Assembly: GCF_021462225.1 (NCBI RefSeq)
Contig: NC_061817.1
Coordinates: 13,941,204 to 14,005,203, forward strand
Reading direction: 5' to 3'
Source of the DNA: Girardinichthys multiradiatus
Lineage: Eukaryota; Chordata; Actinopteri; Cyprinodontiformes; Goodeidae
DNA: 64,000 bases
The notes beneath the pieces were generated by a model that saw only the letters and a program-made list of their open reading frames with translations, ran no database searches and was not told the origin of the DNA. The translations under genes and the position numbers were made by a program. This document shows positions 1 to 13,599 of this stretch, piece by piece; position 1 is the first letter of the stretch; each line of letters begins with the position of its first letter.

Positions 1-3000
1 GTAAGTCATGTCTAAATGCACTGAAGTCACATTTTAGAGCAGCGTAAGGCCACAGTGTCATAATTACCTTCCTTACATAAAGTAAGTTGGGTATTATTTA
101 AGAAGTTATTTGTTTCAATTCATTTAGGCTTTGAATTCATTTAATGATGTCCTAAAAGGGTTCTGGGTCTGAATCCTGGCAGGGGAGCCGTTCAGCATGT
201 AGTTTGTATGTTGGCTCTGGGTTCTGTAGGTTCCTCCCATGGTCCAAAACCTACATGTTAGGTTTAGTGGGGGTTCAGGTTATGAATGCATGTGTTCATT
301 GTTGTTTGTCCTGTGTCTCTGTGTTGCCCTTCAATAGATTGTCCAGGGTGTACTCCACCTCGTTCCCATTCAGCGCTGGAGAAAGGCACAAGAACCCCAA
401 ATCAGAACCTAAATCCACCACTCTGCTATGTCATATTTTGGGTTAAAGAAAACAGTTAATAAAACCTAAGTCATTATTTTAGGCTCACATGTAAATTATT
501 TTCTAAAAACTAAGGGAAAATCCAGGAAATGAAATCTGTAGCCAGCAAGGTCAGGTCAGTTTATTTGTATGGAATAATTCTTACACAAAGATGTTTAAAA
601 TGGTTTACAGGAAAATAAAGGAACAATAATGAAATTACATTTGAAACAAGATACACGTTAAAATAAAAATGTCAAATTTAGGCACCACACAAAAGCAGAA
701 AAAGATTACCACTAATAAATAGCCAAAACTTAATAAAGGAATCTTTGACCTTCTAGGGAAACCTGCAATAAACAGGTATACTCCTGGTTTAAAGGAAACC
801 GTTTCTGCTCATCTCCAGTTTTTAGAGAGTTGCTTGGTGTTTTGGAAAAGGTTGATCTTATTGAGAATTTTGATGTGGATTGTACCAGGAGTCATGATGG
901 TGTTCACATTTTCTTCTCCACACGAATTATTTTCTCAGATATCTCCAACAACTAGAAGGATTCAACTGTACCACTCCGAAGGTGTTTGTACCTCCTGTGA
1001 AATTTCAGTCTGTCCTCGATGCTTTTCTTGGACATAATTAATGTTTTTGCTTGTCTTCATGATACTACTGTCAAAAAGTTTTTACCTCACTGTGTGTGTA
1101 GGTGCATTCCTGCTGCCTGTGTAAGTAAGCTCTGCACTGGTGGTGAGACTTTAATGTTGCACACTCCTCAGCAGGAGCCATCCTGGCACTTGCTTGCTGA
1201 AGACACTTGGACATCCTGAAGCCTTCATCACTGGAATCTCTCACCATTAAGTTTTGATAATACAAAACCTGTTCTTTCATGCAAAGTTATGGTGAATATA
1301 CACTTTCTTTTAAAGGCAAAGAAAGTACAAAAACAAGAAAATGATTGTAACCAACTTCTTTTATAGAATTAGGTCTGATGCAGTCAAGCTGGCTTGAGTT
1401 GATTGGAAAATGTATGAAGCTAAATACGGGGCAATAAAGGAAAAATATCAATAAGCCTGCCAAACACTTTCCACTGGGGCAGGGGTTTCCCTTTCAGCAG
1501 GACAACAACCCTAAAGATACAGCCAGAGCTGCAAATGAATGGTTTAGATCAGAACATATTTATGCATTAGAATGGTCCAGTCAAAGTCTAGGCTTATATC
1601 CATTTGAAAATCTGGGGCAAGACTTTCCAGATGTACACTGGGAACATCAGATCTCACGAGCATGATTTATCCCTACAAAGGGGGGAGTTTCTAGATGTGC
1701 AAAATTAGACCAGGCATACCCCAAAAGATTTGCTCAGGAGAGCGTTGAATCATTTATGATTGTAAGTAAAGATTTGTGTCACTGTGAACGGTATTTTATG
1801 TGGGGCTTGTATATCACAGGTTGCTTTTCTATTATTAAAAGTGTATGTTCAAAACTCAAATTGTATTGCTTTCAAAAAAGCCCTCATTTGCAAATAGATG
1901 GAGTACCCAAATGTTTCTTATCCGTCCTTTGACCGTGCTCTTTCCTGACTGGTGGTTTTTGACATGGGCTACATGGGCAGTTGCCAAGGGCGTCATTAAA
2001 CATGGGGGATCCTTAGTACAACCTATCTGTCAGTTGTGCCCTGAGCAAGTTTTCTATTGTTTTTGTGCATATGCCTGTCAAAGATTGGTTAGCACCCCTG
2101 TGTGTTGAGTAGGGGTCCCCTGTTTGCTGCTAGGACAGAGAGCCAAGGTTAAGCACTTTGTGGAGAGTTGCTCTCCATTTTATCCTGCTCGAGAATCTCA
2201 GATAATTTCTCACATTTTAAGTGTTTGGAAGGTTAGGAGAAGGCTGGTCTCATCCAGGGTGCCATTCATGCAAGGACCACCACTGTTTCCTGACCTGCAT
2301 TATCAAATTCACCCCCCGCCTCACACACACATAATTTTACCCTTTCCCTTTTTCTGCTCTTAATGTGCAGTGGTGACTAACGTTGCCTTCAGTGTGAATT
2401 AAAATAGACTAACCCTGGAGCAAAGCAGCTCACAGTGGCACAGGGGGAGCAAGATGTGCGCTCATGTACAACCCAAACTTCACATGCACAAACACAGCTG
2501 GGCGAATTAAACTCCAAATGAATAGTGACAAACGAACCGCTAGTGTCAAAATTGATTTTCCACAGATACAAGAAGCAATTAGTATCCGTCTTCTGATCCT
2601 ACCATCCTGGAACAGGCATCCGTGACAAACAATGAGAGAGGAGGCTGAGCAAAGTGGCGCTGAAGGTTTGTAACTTTCACACAGGTAGGAGCTGGAAGAC
2701 GTGTCTGTTTCTATATTGGTGGTTTGAGTAAACGTTTTAACCAAGTCAGCGCAACTTGGACTATTCTGAGAGGAATATATGTTGGAAAATGAGTCACGTT
2801 AGGTGGTGATGCGCGTCAAGCTTGGAGGAGAAGAGCGGAAGGCGGGGACAGTGTGGAGGCTGCTTTGGTCATTGGTTTGTCAAAGGTGCAGACGCTCAGC
2901 ACCGTCTTCCTCCAAAAAGGGGAGGAAAACAGCTGTTGAGGGAGTTCACAGAGACGAAGTGCTGCGTGTTGTTGTTGATTTGCAATCACAGACTGTCTCT

Positions 3001-3092
3001 CCAGGGAGCTGGTTGCTAGAAAAAAGGGAGAGCAACACCTTTTTTTAAAAAGGGCAAGGAGCGAAGAGAGGAGAAGTGACCAATCCGAAGCA
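1..3092. other. Upstream flank of hebp1, no gene seen
   Basis: No coding exon with splice signals or family resemblance was found here. Positions about 548-620 resemble the 3' tail of a fish L2 LINE (a GGTCAGTTTATTTGTATGG-like core followed by a 'TTTACAG' end). Positions about 1465-1690 are a decayed Tc1 transposase. The last 400 bases before the hebp1 start are less AT-rich and probably contain its promoter and 5' UTR, but no TATA box or other clear element stands out. Confidence 0.5.
1465..1690 (+). mobile_element. Decayed Tc1-like transposase fragment
   Basis: Conceptual translation gives a broken Tc1 catalytic region: a 'FQQDNNPKDTARAANEWF' stretch (the second catalytic Asp block) followed by a degraded '[11 protein letters not shown]' block. 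No terminal repeats were identified. It is an old fossil, unrelated in sequence to the five younger copies in the window. Confidence 0.55.
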
Positions 3093-6000
3093 ATGTTCGG
3101 CATGATCAGAAATTCGCTCTTCGGAAATTCCGAGGAGACCGAGTACAAAGTCCTCAGCAGCGAGACTAAGGTAAGCCTCACAGAGACAGCTCCATCACCA
3201 GCTGTGCGCTTTTCGATGTTTGCGCAATTATTAGGCACAGAATTCCTGCTACCCTAAAACGTTGAAACATTTCTGTGATTCCCTTTTCAAACTCCCAACT
3301 TTAAAATTAGATACATGTAGTAGTATTTACGTGGAATAATTTTCTTTGCAAGCTCTCACAGCTCCTGTCACCTTGGCAGAGAGTCGGACAATAGGCTTGT
3401 GATTGCTTGTGACCTAGAAGGATACCTGGTGACCCACAGTGTGGGGAAATAAAGGAGCCCCGAGGTTCTGTGCCGGTCAACAAGGCAGACGTGAATAATG
3501 ATGAAAAGGAGGGGGGGGTTCTATATGGTGATGCTATATTTAGGACTGTACATCTCCCTGAACACATCATCGCCACCGTGAATCATGGCAGCATCATGCT
3601 TTGTGCACTTTTTTTCAGGCTGTATAGATGGGAAGGTGCTGGAACTTAATTCAGGGCAATTCTGCAAAAAAACTTTTAAAAGGCTGCAAAAGACTTGAAA
3701 CTGGGGTGGAGGTTCATCTTACAGCATGACAAAGACTCTTAACATGCATCTAAATTTAATCAAGATGCTGGAAAAACATGAAAATGCTCGGATAGAGCTT
3801 TAGCTTTTTTGCCAGGAAGAACGGGCAAAAACGTGCCAAGATGTGCAACTGAGTACATTATTTGTAGAACCACCTTTTGCTGCAAGTCTTGTGGGGTATG
3901 CCTTGACCAGCATTGATTTTGATGTGTAATATATTTTTTTCAAAGCTATGTATAATTTTCCTTCCACTTCACAATTATGCACTACTTTGTTTTGGTCAAA
4001 ATGCAAATTGCTTATCCAGGAAATCACCCTCAACCCTACCGTGAAACATGGTGGTGGCAGCATCATGCTGTGGGGATGCTTTACTTCAGAATGGATCAGG
4101 AAGCCGGTAAGAGTTGAAGATCCTCGTTCATCTCTGGGACCAAAGTGCAGTCCCCAATAGTCTAATGTAATTTTATAGGGATGAAGCTTGGTTATTGGGC
4201 CAGCGTTAAAATTGTGTTAGCTTAAGCTCAAAAGTTAGGCATTTAATTATAATAATTTAATGTTAAGGTTAGCGATAAGAGCATGCACCTTGTCAGTGGA
4301 GGGAACCTATGGGGCTATATTTTCACGTCTCTGTGTGGATTCATGAGTCCACAATAGATGCATTAAATGACCCTGCCTTGGAAGAAGATACATCTCAGCC
4401 TATGAGCTTCGACCTTGTGTCCAAATTCCAACCAAATACCTGTTGATTTGAGGTGAATATAAATAATTTAGAGGCATACCCCCTTATGCGTTATTTCACC
4501 TCATTTGTGCAATGCACCTGTCACACTGATAGCAAGCTAGACCCTCAGTAGGATTCTACCACTGCCATGCTTGACAGACAGAACAGTTAAGATTTTAACG
4601 CCTAGCCTTGACTCCCCTAAAGATTGTTCTAGTCATTGAGGCCAAATAGCTCAATCTTTGTCCCATTTGAACTTGTTAATGTGGGTAGCTGCAAATATTA
4701 GTTGAGCTTGAAGGTGTTGATTATGGAACAGGGCCTGGTTTCACCCTCTCAGTCTATTGTAATGTAAAACTTGCTTCACTGTGGGCAGTGACACTGGTGT
4801 TCCAGTATCTTCCAGCTAGTGGCAGGCTTGAGTCTTGAAGGTTCCTGGGTTGTTCTTGAACGTCCAAACTAATTTTCTTTCATCTAAGGAGGACGATTTA
4901 GCTCAGATGGTTGAATCTAAAGCTGGCTAATATTGAGTTTCCACAGTGGCACCAACCGTAAACTCGAACCGAAAAATGATGTGCTATGCTAAAAAGTAGT
5001 CAAACCAATTTAAGTGAACTCTGTTGAGAAGAATAGTCAGAATTATGATGGAAGCTTCAAACTCAAATGCATCCCTAACCGTTCAGATTCAATACAACAT
5101 TAATTCCATAAGGGGTGTATGGAAACTTTTCACAGGCATTGTTTATGTCTTTCTTAAGGACCAACAATGAACCTCTTCCTCCCTGGATTGTAGATGTTCA
5201 TATGCAGCATGTATTGCTTTGTTTTGAAAGTCCCTTTGTTCGTTTATCTCCCAAACAAAAGATAACTTCTGAGTGGGAGACAAAGAGATAAAAAAGGGAT
5301 TTCCATTTCACATGAGAGAACATGGCCCACACTGACACACACACACACACACACACACACACTGACAGATAGATCTGTTTTGACACAGCCAAGTGCACGT
5401 CTTGTAAAGATGGGATATTTAAAAAGGTCTCTTGAAGCCAGCTGTTGTTTAATCCTGCATGGCAATAACAGCTCTTCTCCGTATCCAAAACAATATTTAT
5501 CTCCACAGCTGTCAAGTGGCTGTTAGTTTATATGCTGATTATTTATATAATAGATACAGGATTTAGAATATAATGCCTGCTTTGAGAAATTGATTTTATA
5601 ATGGTTTAGATCAGAACCAAAGCTGGTTGTCAAAGGGGCCAAAATTCCAGCAAATTATTGTAATAAACCTGTGACTTTGGAGACAGTTAAAAAACATCTC
5701 TCACCCATTATTCTGACAGCAAACTGAAAAAAAAAAATGTTGGTTATCCTAAATGACTGAAAACAGGAAATGTTTGATTTCATGTCACACGTCGAGAGAA
5801 AAGGGATTTTTATACACTCCATGTCAATATCTGGTTTCATTTGTATAAAGCACCTGTCTGACACTTCTAATTAAAACTAACAGTTACAGATGAGATGCTG
5901 GGTGGGGCATATTCACACATTCACAGCTGAACAACACCAGCAACAGTGGGTGAAACTGAGGATAAATCCAGCTAAGCTAATGAGCACAGAATATTGTTTT

Positions 6001-9000
6001 AAACCAAAACCATGGAGTTTTTTCTTTATTATTATTAGTTAGTTGTTAGAGAGAGAGAGAGAGTGTGTGTGTGTGTGTGTGCGCGCAAAAGCACTCTTTC
6101 AGGGCACAGGCTAATTACAATGTACATGCTGACATAGGCACACACAGGCTCACAGCCCGTATGCACACGACAAATTAATTGCAATGTTGCACAGATGAGG
6201 GTCTCTGCTTTCTTGTCAGCCTGCACAACTTTAATGTTGTCCCCAGTGACAAGTTCTACAGTGCTAACTCTTTAATTGCAATACGGTTGCCGCTGTACCT
6301 GTCACAAGTTACAGCTCCATGATAGCATAGTGTTATCCTGTTTTCAAATTGGAATTTACTCAGTGGAAAGTTAGCCCTGGAGGAAAGGTTGTTGAAGATC
6401 TTTATAAAATGCAGTTTAAAAGGGGATTGAAAGATACAAATTTATTTTACAGGATGAAGACCCCATAATCTGCATGATACTTCTTAGCTTTGAATGTTGC
6501 TCATGGGGAAAGAAAATAGTCACAAAATGTCCAGATACGAATAAAAACATGAAGTACAAATTAAGTCTTGAACATAGTTCCGCTGTTTCATTTAGTGCTA
6601 CAGGTGTCACACTACGAGCAACATTCATCTGCAAGATAATAAACTGCAACAGCCAGCAGTTTATTTCCAAAGCATTAGAAAAATTTTGTAGCAATATTAT
6701 GCTAATTAGTTCCAAGTTACACTGTGAAGAAAACCCCAGAAACTACTGTACATAATAGAGTGATTATGCTGCACATTAACCCCACTTAGTCATCTATTTT
6801 TAATGCAGATGTTTGTGTAAGTTGTTTATATGTCTCCTCAATGCCTCTGCACTATTATGTAAGAGCACACATCCCTGGCCCATAATTCTCTGCGAGCTCA
6901 CTGAACCCTGCAGAGCAGAACAAGACATTTAATCAGAGCAGTGAAAATATGGTTCATCTGGGTCTGCCCACTGTGGTTTTTTTTTTGCCCACACACAGAT
7001 ACGCATCAAGGATTTATTGGGGTTGGGCCAACTCAAGTGGAGTATAACTGTGAATTTGAAGAAAATGAATGCACTGCCATCAAATTATTTCACAAATATC
7101 ATCTGAAAAGTATGGCGTGCATTTGTATTTGGGCTCCCTACTTTCTGGAGCCACCTTATTTTCCTACAAATACAGATACAAGCCTTTTGATGTATGTTTC
7201 TGCCAGCTTCGCACATCTTGACACTGAATGTTTTGCCTGTTCTTGTCCCGGCGGAAAGTAAACCTCAGAAACTGCCTGACCACTTTTTCAGCCTCTTACA
7301 GGTTTTCTTCTCAGGTTGGTCTATATTTAGTTCTATCCAATTCCCAATCAACTCTGACCAGCTTCCCTGTCCCTGAAAAAGAAAAGCATTCCCATAGCAT
7401 GATGCTGCCACCACCATGTTTAACTATGGGGAAGGTGTGCTCATTATGTGCATCGTTAGTTTATTTACCCAAAATAGCATTTTGCATGTACAGTCAAGCA
7501 GTTCAGTTTTGGTCAAGTTAGACCAGAGCACCTTCTTCCATATGTTTGCTGTGTCTCTTCTACACGCCTGCAAACAGGACTTCTTAAGACGTTTTTCTCA
7601 TCACCCTTCCATAAAGGCCAGATTTGGAGAGTACATGACTAATAATTGTCCTGTCAACAGGACTTGATGCATTTGCAGCTCCTCCAGAGGTACCATGGGC
7701 CAATTAGAAGACTTCTGAATATTATTGGTTACACTAGATTTTAGTGTACCAGAGTAAAGGGGGCTGAGTACAAATACACATCAATTTTTTCCATTTTAGA
7801 TTTTTTTCGTGGCACTAGTGACTTTTATTTTCATTCATTCATTCATTCATTTTCTACCGCTTATTCCATAGTGGGTCGCGGGGGAGCTGGTGCCTATCTC
7901 CAGCAGTCTATGGGCGAGAGGCAGGGTACACCCTGGACAAGTCGCCAGTCCATCGCAGGGCAACACACATACAACCATGCACACACTCATTCACACACCT
8001 AAGGGCAATTTAGAGTGACCAATTAACCTAACAGGCATGTCTTTGGACTGTGGGAGGAAGCCAGAGTACCCGGTGAGAACCCACGCATGCACGGGGAGAA
8101 CATGCAAACTCCATGCAGAAAGACCCCCAGTCGGGAATCGAACCCAGGACCTTCTTGCTGCAAGGCAACAGTGCTACCAACTGCACCACCATGCAGCCCT
8201 GCAGACTTTTATTTTTCCCAGTATTTTTTGACAGTAGTTAGACAGGAAATGGGGGCGGAGAGAGAGGATAAGACATGTGGCAAATGTTGCCAGGGCTGGG
8301 ACTCAAACCTGGGATGGCCGCGTCAAGGACTAAAGCCTCCGTATATGGGTTTACCGCCTACACCACCTGTGTTGTGCCCCATTTGTTCTGATTTTGATTT
8401 GTAAATACGCTACCAGTCAAAAGTTTTAGAACGCCTTTCTCATTTAATGGTTTTCTTTATGTTTATGACTATTTACATTGTATTTTGATTCTCACTGAAG
8501 GCATCAAAACTATGAATGAATACATATGGAATTATGTTGCAAACAAAAAATTGTAAAAGAACTTTAAATATGTTTTGTATTCCAGATTCCTTACAGTAGC
8601 CGCCCTTTGCATTTATGACTGAAATATTAACCCTTGGCCATCTCTCAGTGAACGTCCTGGAAGTTCTTTCTAGACTCTTTGGAAAACAATTCCAGGTGAC
8701 CACCTCATGAAGCTCAAGGAGAGTATGCAAAGAGAGCAAAGCAGCAATTAAAGCAAAGGGTGACTATTTGGAAGAATCTAAAATATACAAATGTTTTTTT
8801 CACACTTTTTGTTTACTACATAATTCCATGTGTGTTCATGCATAGCTTTGTTGTCTTTGGTGAGAATCTACAATGTAAATAGTCATAAAAATAAAGAAAC
8901 CCATAAAGTGAGAAAGTGTATCTAAAACGTTTGAGTGAAATGAATAATTATTAGTTTAGAGTTAATATTTTAAATTGCTGCTATCATCTAAATTCAACCT

Positions 9001-12000
9001 CTTCTCTGCTTTCTTTCTTAGAAAGGGCACAACTTGGTTTGCACGTGCAAAAATGGTTGTCGCAGCTGTTCAAGAAACCATTAACACACACTGGTCCACA
9101 AATTGTTGGCATTCTCTTGTTCCACAGAATGGAGTTCGCTTTGAGGTGAGACGTTATGATGCTGCAAAATACGCCGCCATCTCCTCTGAAGGAAGAACCT
9201 ATGATCAAGTAATTGGGGAGCTGGTGCGGAAGCTGCTGACGTACATTGGTGGAAACAATGAGCAAGGTTCAATGGAGAAACACAAAAACCAGCCAAACCA
9301 CAATTCAAATTTACTAAACATCAATGTATCTTGTTCAAAAAGTAGTATATTTACAAAAGCAATGTGCCCCAAAAACAGAATTTTACATTTAAATTTGAGA
9401 AATTTTGCTCAAAAGAGATTAAGTTACATGTATTTTAAATCTACTTCCTTACATTTCACATTTAAAGGTGAGGCCATGGGGATAGCATTTCCCATCATCA
9501 TCACAGTATACCCACGGAATGATGGCGTTTTCTCCCGACGTTTGGTAGTGGGCATCCAGATCCCCATCGCCTACCAGCAAGACCCCCCAGCTCCCACTGA
9601 CAGTGCTATCAGGATTGAGGAGCGGCCTGGCATGACTGTATATGCTCTGTATGTTCCAGTTAAATCGGTTTTAAATCTAATATGTACTGAACATTATATT
9701 TGGTGACACAATGTGCCTTAAGAAAGAGTTTAGAATTCAAAATGTTCTGTTTGAAAAGGTTTGCAAGACATTGTGTTCACATATAAAATCGCATGTTTGA
9801 TGCTTTTTTTATTACTTAAAGCTTGTAAAAGTGGATTAAGAGACCTCAGTCCATAATACAAGAGTTTAAACGTGATGTGTAGTCTATTTATTATTGAAAG
9901 TGATCCAATATTGGGTATCAGTAAATAAAGAAAGTGAAGGAATCTGCAGGATAATTAATTTAGGTTGAGGTGAACTATCCTCCAAGCATCTCTTTTTTAA
10001 AGCCTTCCATGTATTATTTTAAGACACAGTGGACAAGACAGAAAATCTGAACTTGGAGACCATAAAACCTGCATATTGTTCACAGACAGAAATAATTCAG
10101 ACTAATTGTACTCTTTAAGACTGGATGCCAAACAAAACATTTTAAGAGCAATACATCTAAAAGTCTGTCAGGTCACATGAGTTAAAAAACCATGGATTCC
10201 CTTTTTAAACATCTGATTTTTTCTGTTGCACCAATGTACAGGAGCTCATCATCTGCCAAACAATAATCAGCAGCAATGTCTTTGATAGAGCTGAACTATC
10301 CAATGTTCAGTATACTGGTGCTGAAACAAATCAGTCAGACAACTGCCTGGAAGATGTTTTGTGGATATATGAAACCGAACAGAAGCTTTTGGACTCAATT
10401 AAACAGTCAGATGCTTATGGAGGACAAGGCACTGCTACAAAAATTATGACTTCTAATAAATAGCATGGTGATGGTAGACTCATGGTATGGGCCTCCCCTG
10501 TTGTATATATGACCCATTAAGAGTAACTGTTATTATTTGGACAATTTAATTCTATTTTAGATCAGTGAGTTCTAAAAGGAGAACTAGATTTGAGTTTAGG
10601 AGGACTGTAGTAACAATGTGGAAGTCTCATGCTACGGACCTTCCCAGGTCTATTAAAGTCTGTTGTTTTGCCATTATTGGCCGGAGAAAGAATACAACTT
10701 CACATCTGTGAATTCTGAAAAGGGCCCTGCATCAGTATACCTTTCTGGAAACAAATAATTGAAAAAACAAATGTGATACTCATTGCACAGGTATTTTCCT
10801 GTTGCATTAAAGACAGTTGCCTTTACTCATTGGGCAATGAATTTAATTGTAGATCAGTGAAAAATGAACAACTGTTAGATCAGTGAATTTTGAAAGGAAA
10901 TGTCAGAATACCTGTCTGAAAAATGAGCTGTAGAATGAATGTATATATCATTCAGTGTAACATTTGAACTATTTTAATGGTTAATACCACTTACTACAGA
11001 GCTTGGACAATGAAACTGAAACACCTGGTTTTAGACCACAATAATTTATTAGTATGGTGTAGGGCCTCCTTTTGCGGCCAATACAGCATCAATTCGTCTT
11101 GGGAATGACATATATAAGTCCTGCACAGTGGTCAGAGGGATTTTAAGCCATTCTTCTTGCAGGATAGTGGGCAGGTCACTACGTGATACTGGTGGAGGAA
11201 AACGTTTCCTGACTCACTCCTCCAAAACACCCCAAAGTGGCTCAATAATATTTAGATCTGGTGACTGTGCAGGCCATGGGAGATGTTCAACTTCACTTTC
11301 ATGTTCATCAAACCAATCTTTCACCAGTCTTGCTGTGTGTATTGGTGCATTGTCATCCTGATACACGGCACCGCCTTCAGGATACAATGTTTGAACCATT
11401 GGATGCACATGGTCCTCAAGAATAGTTCGGTAGTCCTTGGCAGTGACGCGCCCATCTAGCACAAGTATTGGGCCAAGGGAATGCCATGATATGGCAGCAC
11501 AAACCATCACTGATCCACCCCCATGCTTCACTCTGGGCATGCAACAGTCTGGGTGGTGCGCTTCTTTGGGGCTTCTCCACACCGTACACCGATACATCAC
11601 AAAGACTTCCTGTCTTGGTCACAGATGCGCCAGCAAGACGTGCACCAACAATTTGTCCTCTTTTGAACTCTGGTATGTCACCCATAATGTTGTGTGCATT
11701 TCAATAATTTGAGCAAAACTGTGCTCTTACCCTGCTAATTGAACCTTCACACTCTGCTCTTACTGGTGCAATGTGCAATCAATGAAGACTGGCTACCAGG
11801 CTGGTCCAATTTAGCCATGAAACCTCCCATACTAAAATGACAGATGTTTCAGTTTCATTGTCCAACCCCTGTATATATTTCCTTTTGAAATTTGTGAAAT
11901 CTAGCTGCTTCTTTCTTGAAATATTAAGCCAATAGACTTTTCCTTCATTACGGTGTAGTCAGCTAGATGCTCTCCTTTGAATCAGTGTGCCGATGGTGCT

Positions 12001-12832
12001 TGTGAAAAAGGTTTGTGCTCTGTTCAGCTGGCTTTCAAATATTCTTTTTTAGCTCTTTATTCTTCCCCAATTATGTTTTTTTTTTTTTTTAACCAAAACG
12101 GTGGTTTGCAATAATCTAAACGATAAATAATATGATGGCTGCTTTTTGCACTTTATATTTGGAGTTGATGCTATGATGCAGCCTTGCAGAATTATGGGTC
12201 ACTCTTACAGACAGAAAACCCCACGTCCACAAGTCTCTCAACCAAAATGCTTAAGGAGAATAAAGTGAATGTTTGGAAAGGGCCATGTCAAAGTCCTGAC
12301 CCGAATCTAAAAGAGATTATGTGGAAGGATGTGAAGTGAGCAGTTCAACCGAGGAAACCCACCAATACCCCAGAGTCAAAGCTGTTCTGTACAGTGAAGT
12401 GGACTGAAATACCTCCCAGCTCATGTTCAAGACTGATTACAGTTACAGCAACAATGAAGCTGCGGTCATAACCTGCTTGGTAAAACTGGATCATTTTCCT
12501 ATTAAACTATATACCATATACATTTACCTCAGACTTGTTTCATTTTGTGGGTCACTAATGAATCTAGATTATTTCGAGAAATTCAAAAATGTTTCATTAC
12601 CACTTTTATAAAAGACTAGAACTTGAAATTTCCCATTTCTTTTTTGTGTTTCAGACAGTTTGGTGGCTTTGCGGGGGAGAGCGAGTATCGGGCTGAGGCG
12701 TCCCGCCTGACGCGCACCTTGGGCGAGACAACCCCCTTTCAGCGCAAGCAGTACTTCTGCTGCAGCTATGACCCACCACTCAAGCCTTATGGGCGTAGAA
12801 ATGAAGTTTGGTTTCTACAGGAGGACCCGTGA
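3093..12832 (+). CDS. hebp1: Heme-binding protein 1 (SOUL/HBP family), 4 exons
   Basis: Coding exons 3093-3170, 9128-9266, 9468-9648 and 12655-12832 join in phase to 191 codons plus TGA; human HEBP1 has 189. The N-terminus MFGMIRNSLFG matches the family start, which fixes the initiator. The SOUL/HBP domain follows: FEVRRYDAAKYAA in exon 2, a QDPPAPTDSAIRIEERPGMT block in exon 3 and the C-terminal DPPLKPYGRRNEVW in exon 4. The protein is known as a small cytosolic binder of heme and porphyrins, and its N-terminal peptide is a chemoattractant in mammals. The exon 2 donor (GTTCAA) is weak, and an upstream in-frame acceptor at about 9020 could lengthen exon 2. Intron 1 is about 6 kb and rich in transposon remains. 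fam234b, its neighbour in human, lies 47 kb away here. Confidence 0.93.
3560..4170. mobile_element. Decayed Tc1-like remnants in hebp1 intron 1
   Basis: Two 'GGTGG(T)GGCAGCATCATGCTGTGG'-type phrases, the DNA signature of the Tc1 transposase [10 protein letters not shown] block, occur near 3580 and 4050. No intact reading frame or terminal repeats were seen. Confidence 0.5.
5335..5362. repeat. (CA)n microsatellite
   Basis: A pure CA dinucleotide tract of about 14 units in hebp1 intron 1. Confidence 0.95.
6049..6086. repeat. (GA)n(GT)n compound microsatellite
   Basis: A GA tract (6049-6062) passes directly into a GT tract ending in GCGCGC, in hebp1 intron 1. Confidence 0.93.
6990..7770 (-). 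mobile_element. Decayed Tc1-like element in hebp1 intron 1
   Basis: Read on the minus strand, the stretch around 7390-7430 carries the Tc1 phrase (CATGATGCTGCCACCACCATG) and the flanks resemble degraded transposase. The frame is broken throughout and both ends are unclear. Confidence 0.5.
7831..8199 (-). repeat. Interspersed retroposon-like repeat, copy 1 of 3
   Basis: An ATTC microsatellite tail is followed by a conserved body containing TTTCTACCGCTTATTCC, GGGTCGCGGGGGAGCTGG and TTTGGACTGTGGGAGGAAG. The same body recurs at 24173-24530 and 46143-46488. A simple-repeat tail at one end suggests retroposition with the 3' end on the left (minus orientation). The family name was not identified with certainty. 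Confidence 0.75.
8409..8938. mobile_element. Non-autonomous element with subterminal inverted repeats
   Basis: The left end reads TACCAGTCAAAAGTTTTAGA and the right end carries a diverged inverse (TATCTAAAACGTTTGAGTG). Inner segments are also inverse to each other: TGACTATTTACATTGTATTT on the left and TACAATGTAAATAGTCA on the right. There is no transposase. The 'ACCAGTCAAAAGTTT' terminus is typical of Tc1/mariner-derived MITEs in fish. Confidence 0.65.
9700..10996. other. hebp1 intron 3, first part: transposon debris
   Basis: No exon was found. Around 10250-10560 the sequence resembles old Tc1-type transposase debris (AGCATGGTGATGGTAGACTC phrase). The rest is AT-rich intron without recognisable structure. 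Confidence 0.4.
10997..11871 (-). mobile_element. Internally deleted Tc1-like transposon in hebp1 intron 3
   Basis: TA dinucleotides flank inverted ends CAGAGCTTGGACAATGAAAC (left) and GTTTCATTGTCCAACCCCTG-like (right), giving an 875-bp element. On the minus strand about 130 codons of transposase remain, with the blocks KHGGGSVMVCAAI, YQDDNAPIHTARLVKDWF and SPDLNIIEPLWGVLEE, that is, the second catalytic Asp and the Glu region. The N-terminal DNA-binding half is missing, so the copy cannot be autonomous. Confidence 0.85.
12160..12420 (+). mobile_element. Tc1-like catalytic-region fossil
   Basis: Translation shows a degraded 'KGPCQSPDPNLKEIMWKDVK' version of the Tc1 [11 protein letters not shown] block. 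No ends were found. It lies in hebp1 intron 3, shortly before exon 4. Confidence 0.45.
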
Positions 12833-13456
12833 ATGGCCAATCAGTCACATCTGATGCTTAATCCTCTAAAACAATCTACACCATTGTTAGGTTCAAATTA
12901 AACATACTTAACATTTAAAAACAAACTAGAATTCATCTTAAGAATGACCAAAATTTAGGAAAGAAGCAATCATATGAAACTAAATTAGCTTCCACTTGTC
13001 GTGAAACAGTGTAAATAATTTATTTTATGGAGAATTATATTTGTCTTTGAACCTAATAAGTCCCTGTAGAGTTGAAATGCCAATGAGCTACAATTTGCAC
13101 AGCTTCAGTTTAAATAACAGTGACAACTACAGAGAAACGTGAAGACCTAACGTGGAAAATGGCTGCAAAAGGAAACCTTTCTGATTAAAATACAGTGAAG
13201 TTTAACCATAAAGTGGAATATGGCTTTATAAATGAGCTGTAAGGGGACCTTTGCTTGTTTGGGCTACGACTACACATACTTTGTTATATGTTCATCTAGA
13301 AAGCATCTGTATGTTCAGTAAGGACTTTTTGTTTTACTGCATGAGATATTACAATTTTGATTTCATTAAACTCTACGGAGTGTTTTGTGATCCGTCTGTC
13401 CACGTAAGGGTTTTGTGCATAGTGAATTTTTTTAAGGCTTGAGTGTTTCTCTGCAT

Positions 13457-13462
13457 AATAAA
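13457..13462 (+). promoter_or_regulatory. hebp1: Probable hebp1 polyadenylation signal
   Basis: AATAAA lies 625 bp after the hebp1 stop codon, in AT-rich 3' UTR-like sequence, before the next repeat begins at about 13600. It is the most convincing such site downstream of the gene. Confidence 0.5.
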
Positions 13463-13599
13463 ATACATGATTCAGTTATAGTCTGCATTTCCTGGTTTTG
13501 GTCTTTTCATTTGTGCATCACAAATTCAGTCAGATTTTTCTCGCACCATTGAAAAATGGAACACTCACAAACATCTAAACCCTTCTGAACGTTAAAGCT

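Noticed and set aside
5198..5515. Minus-strand open frame with a Cys/Val run in hebp1 intron 1
   Set aside because: It spans the CA microsatellite and has no family resemblance or splice context.
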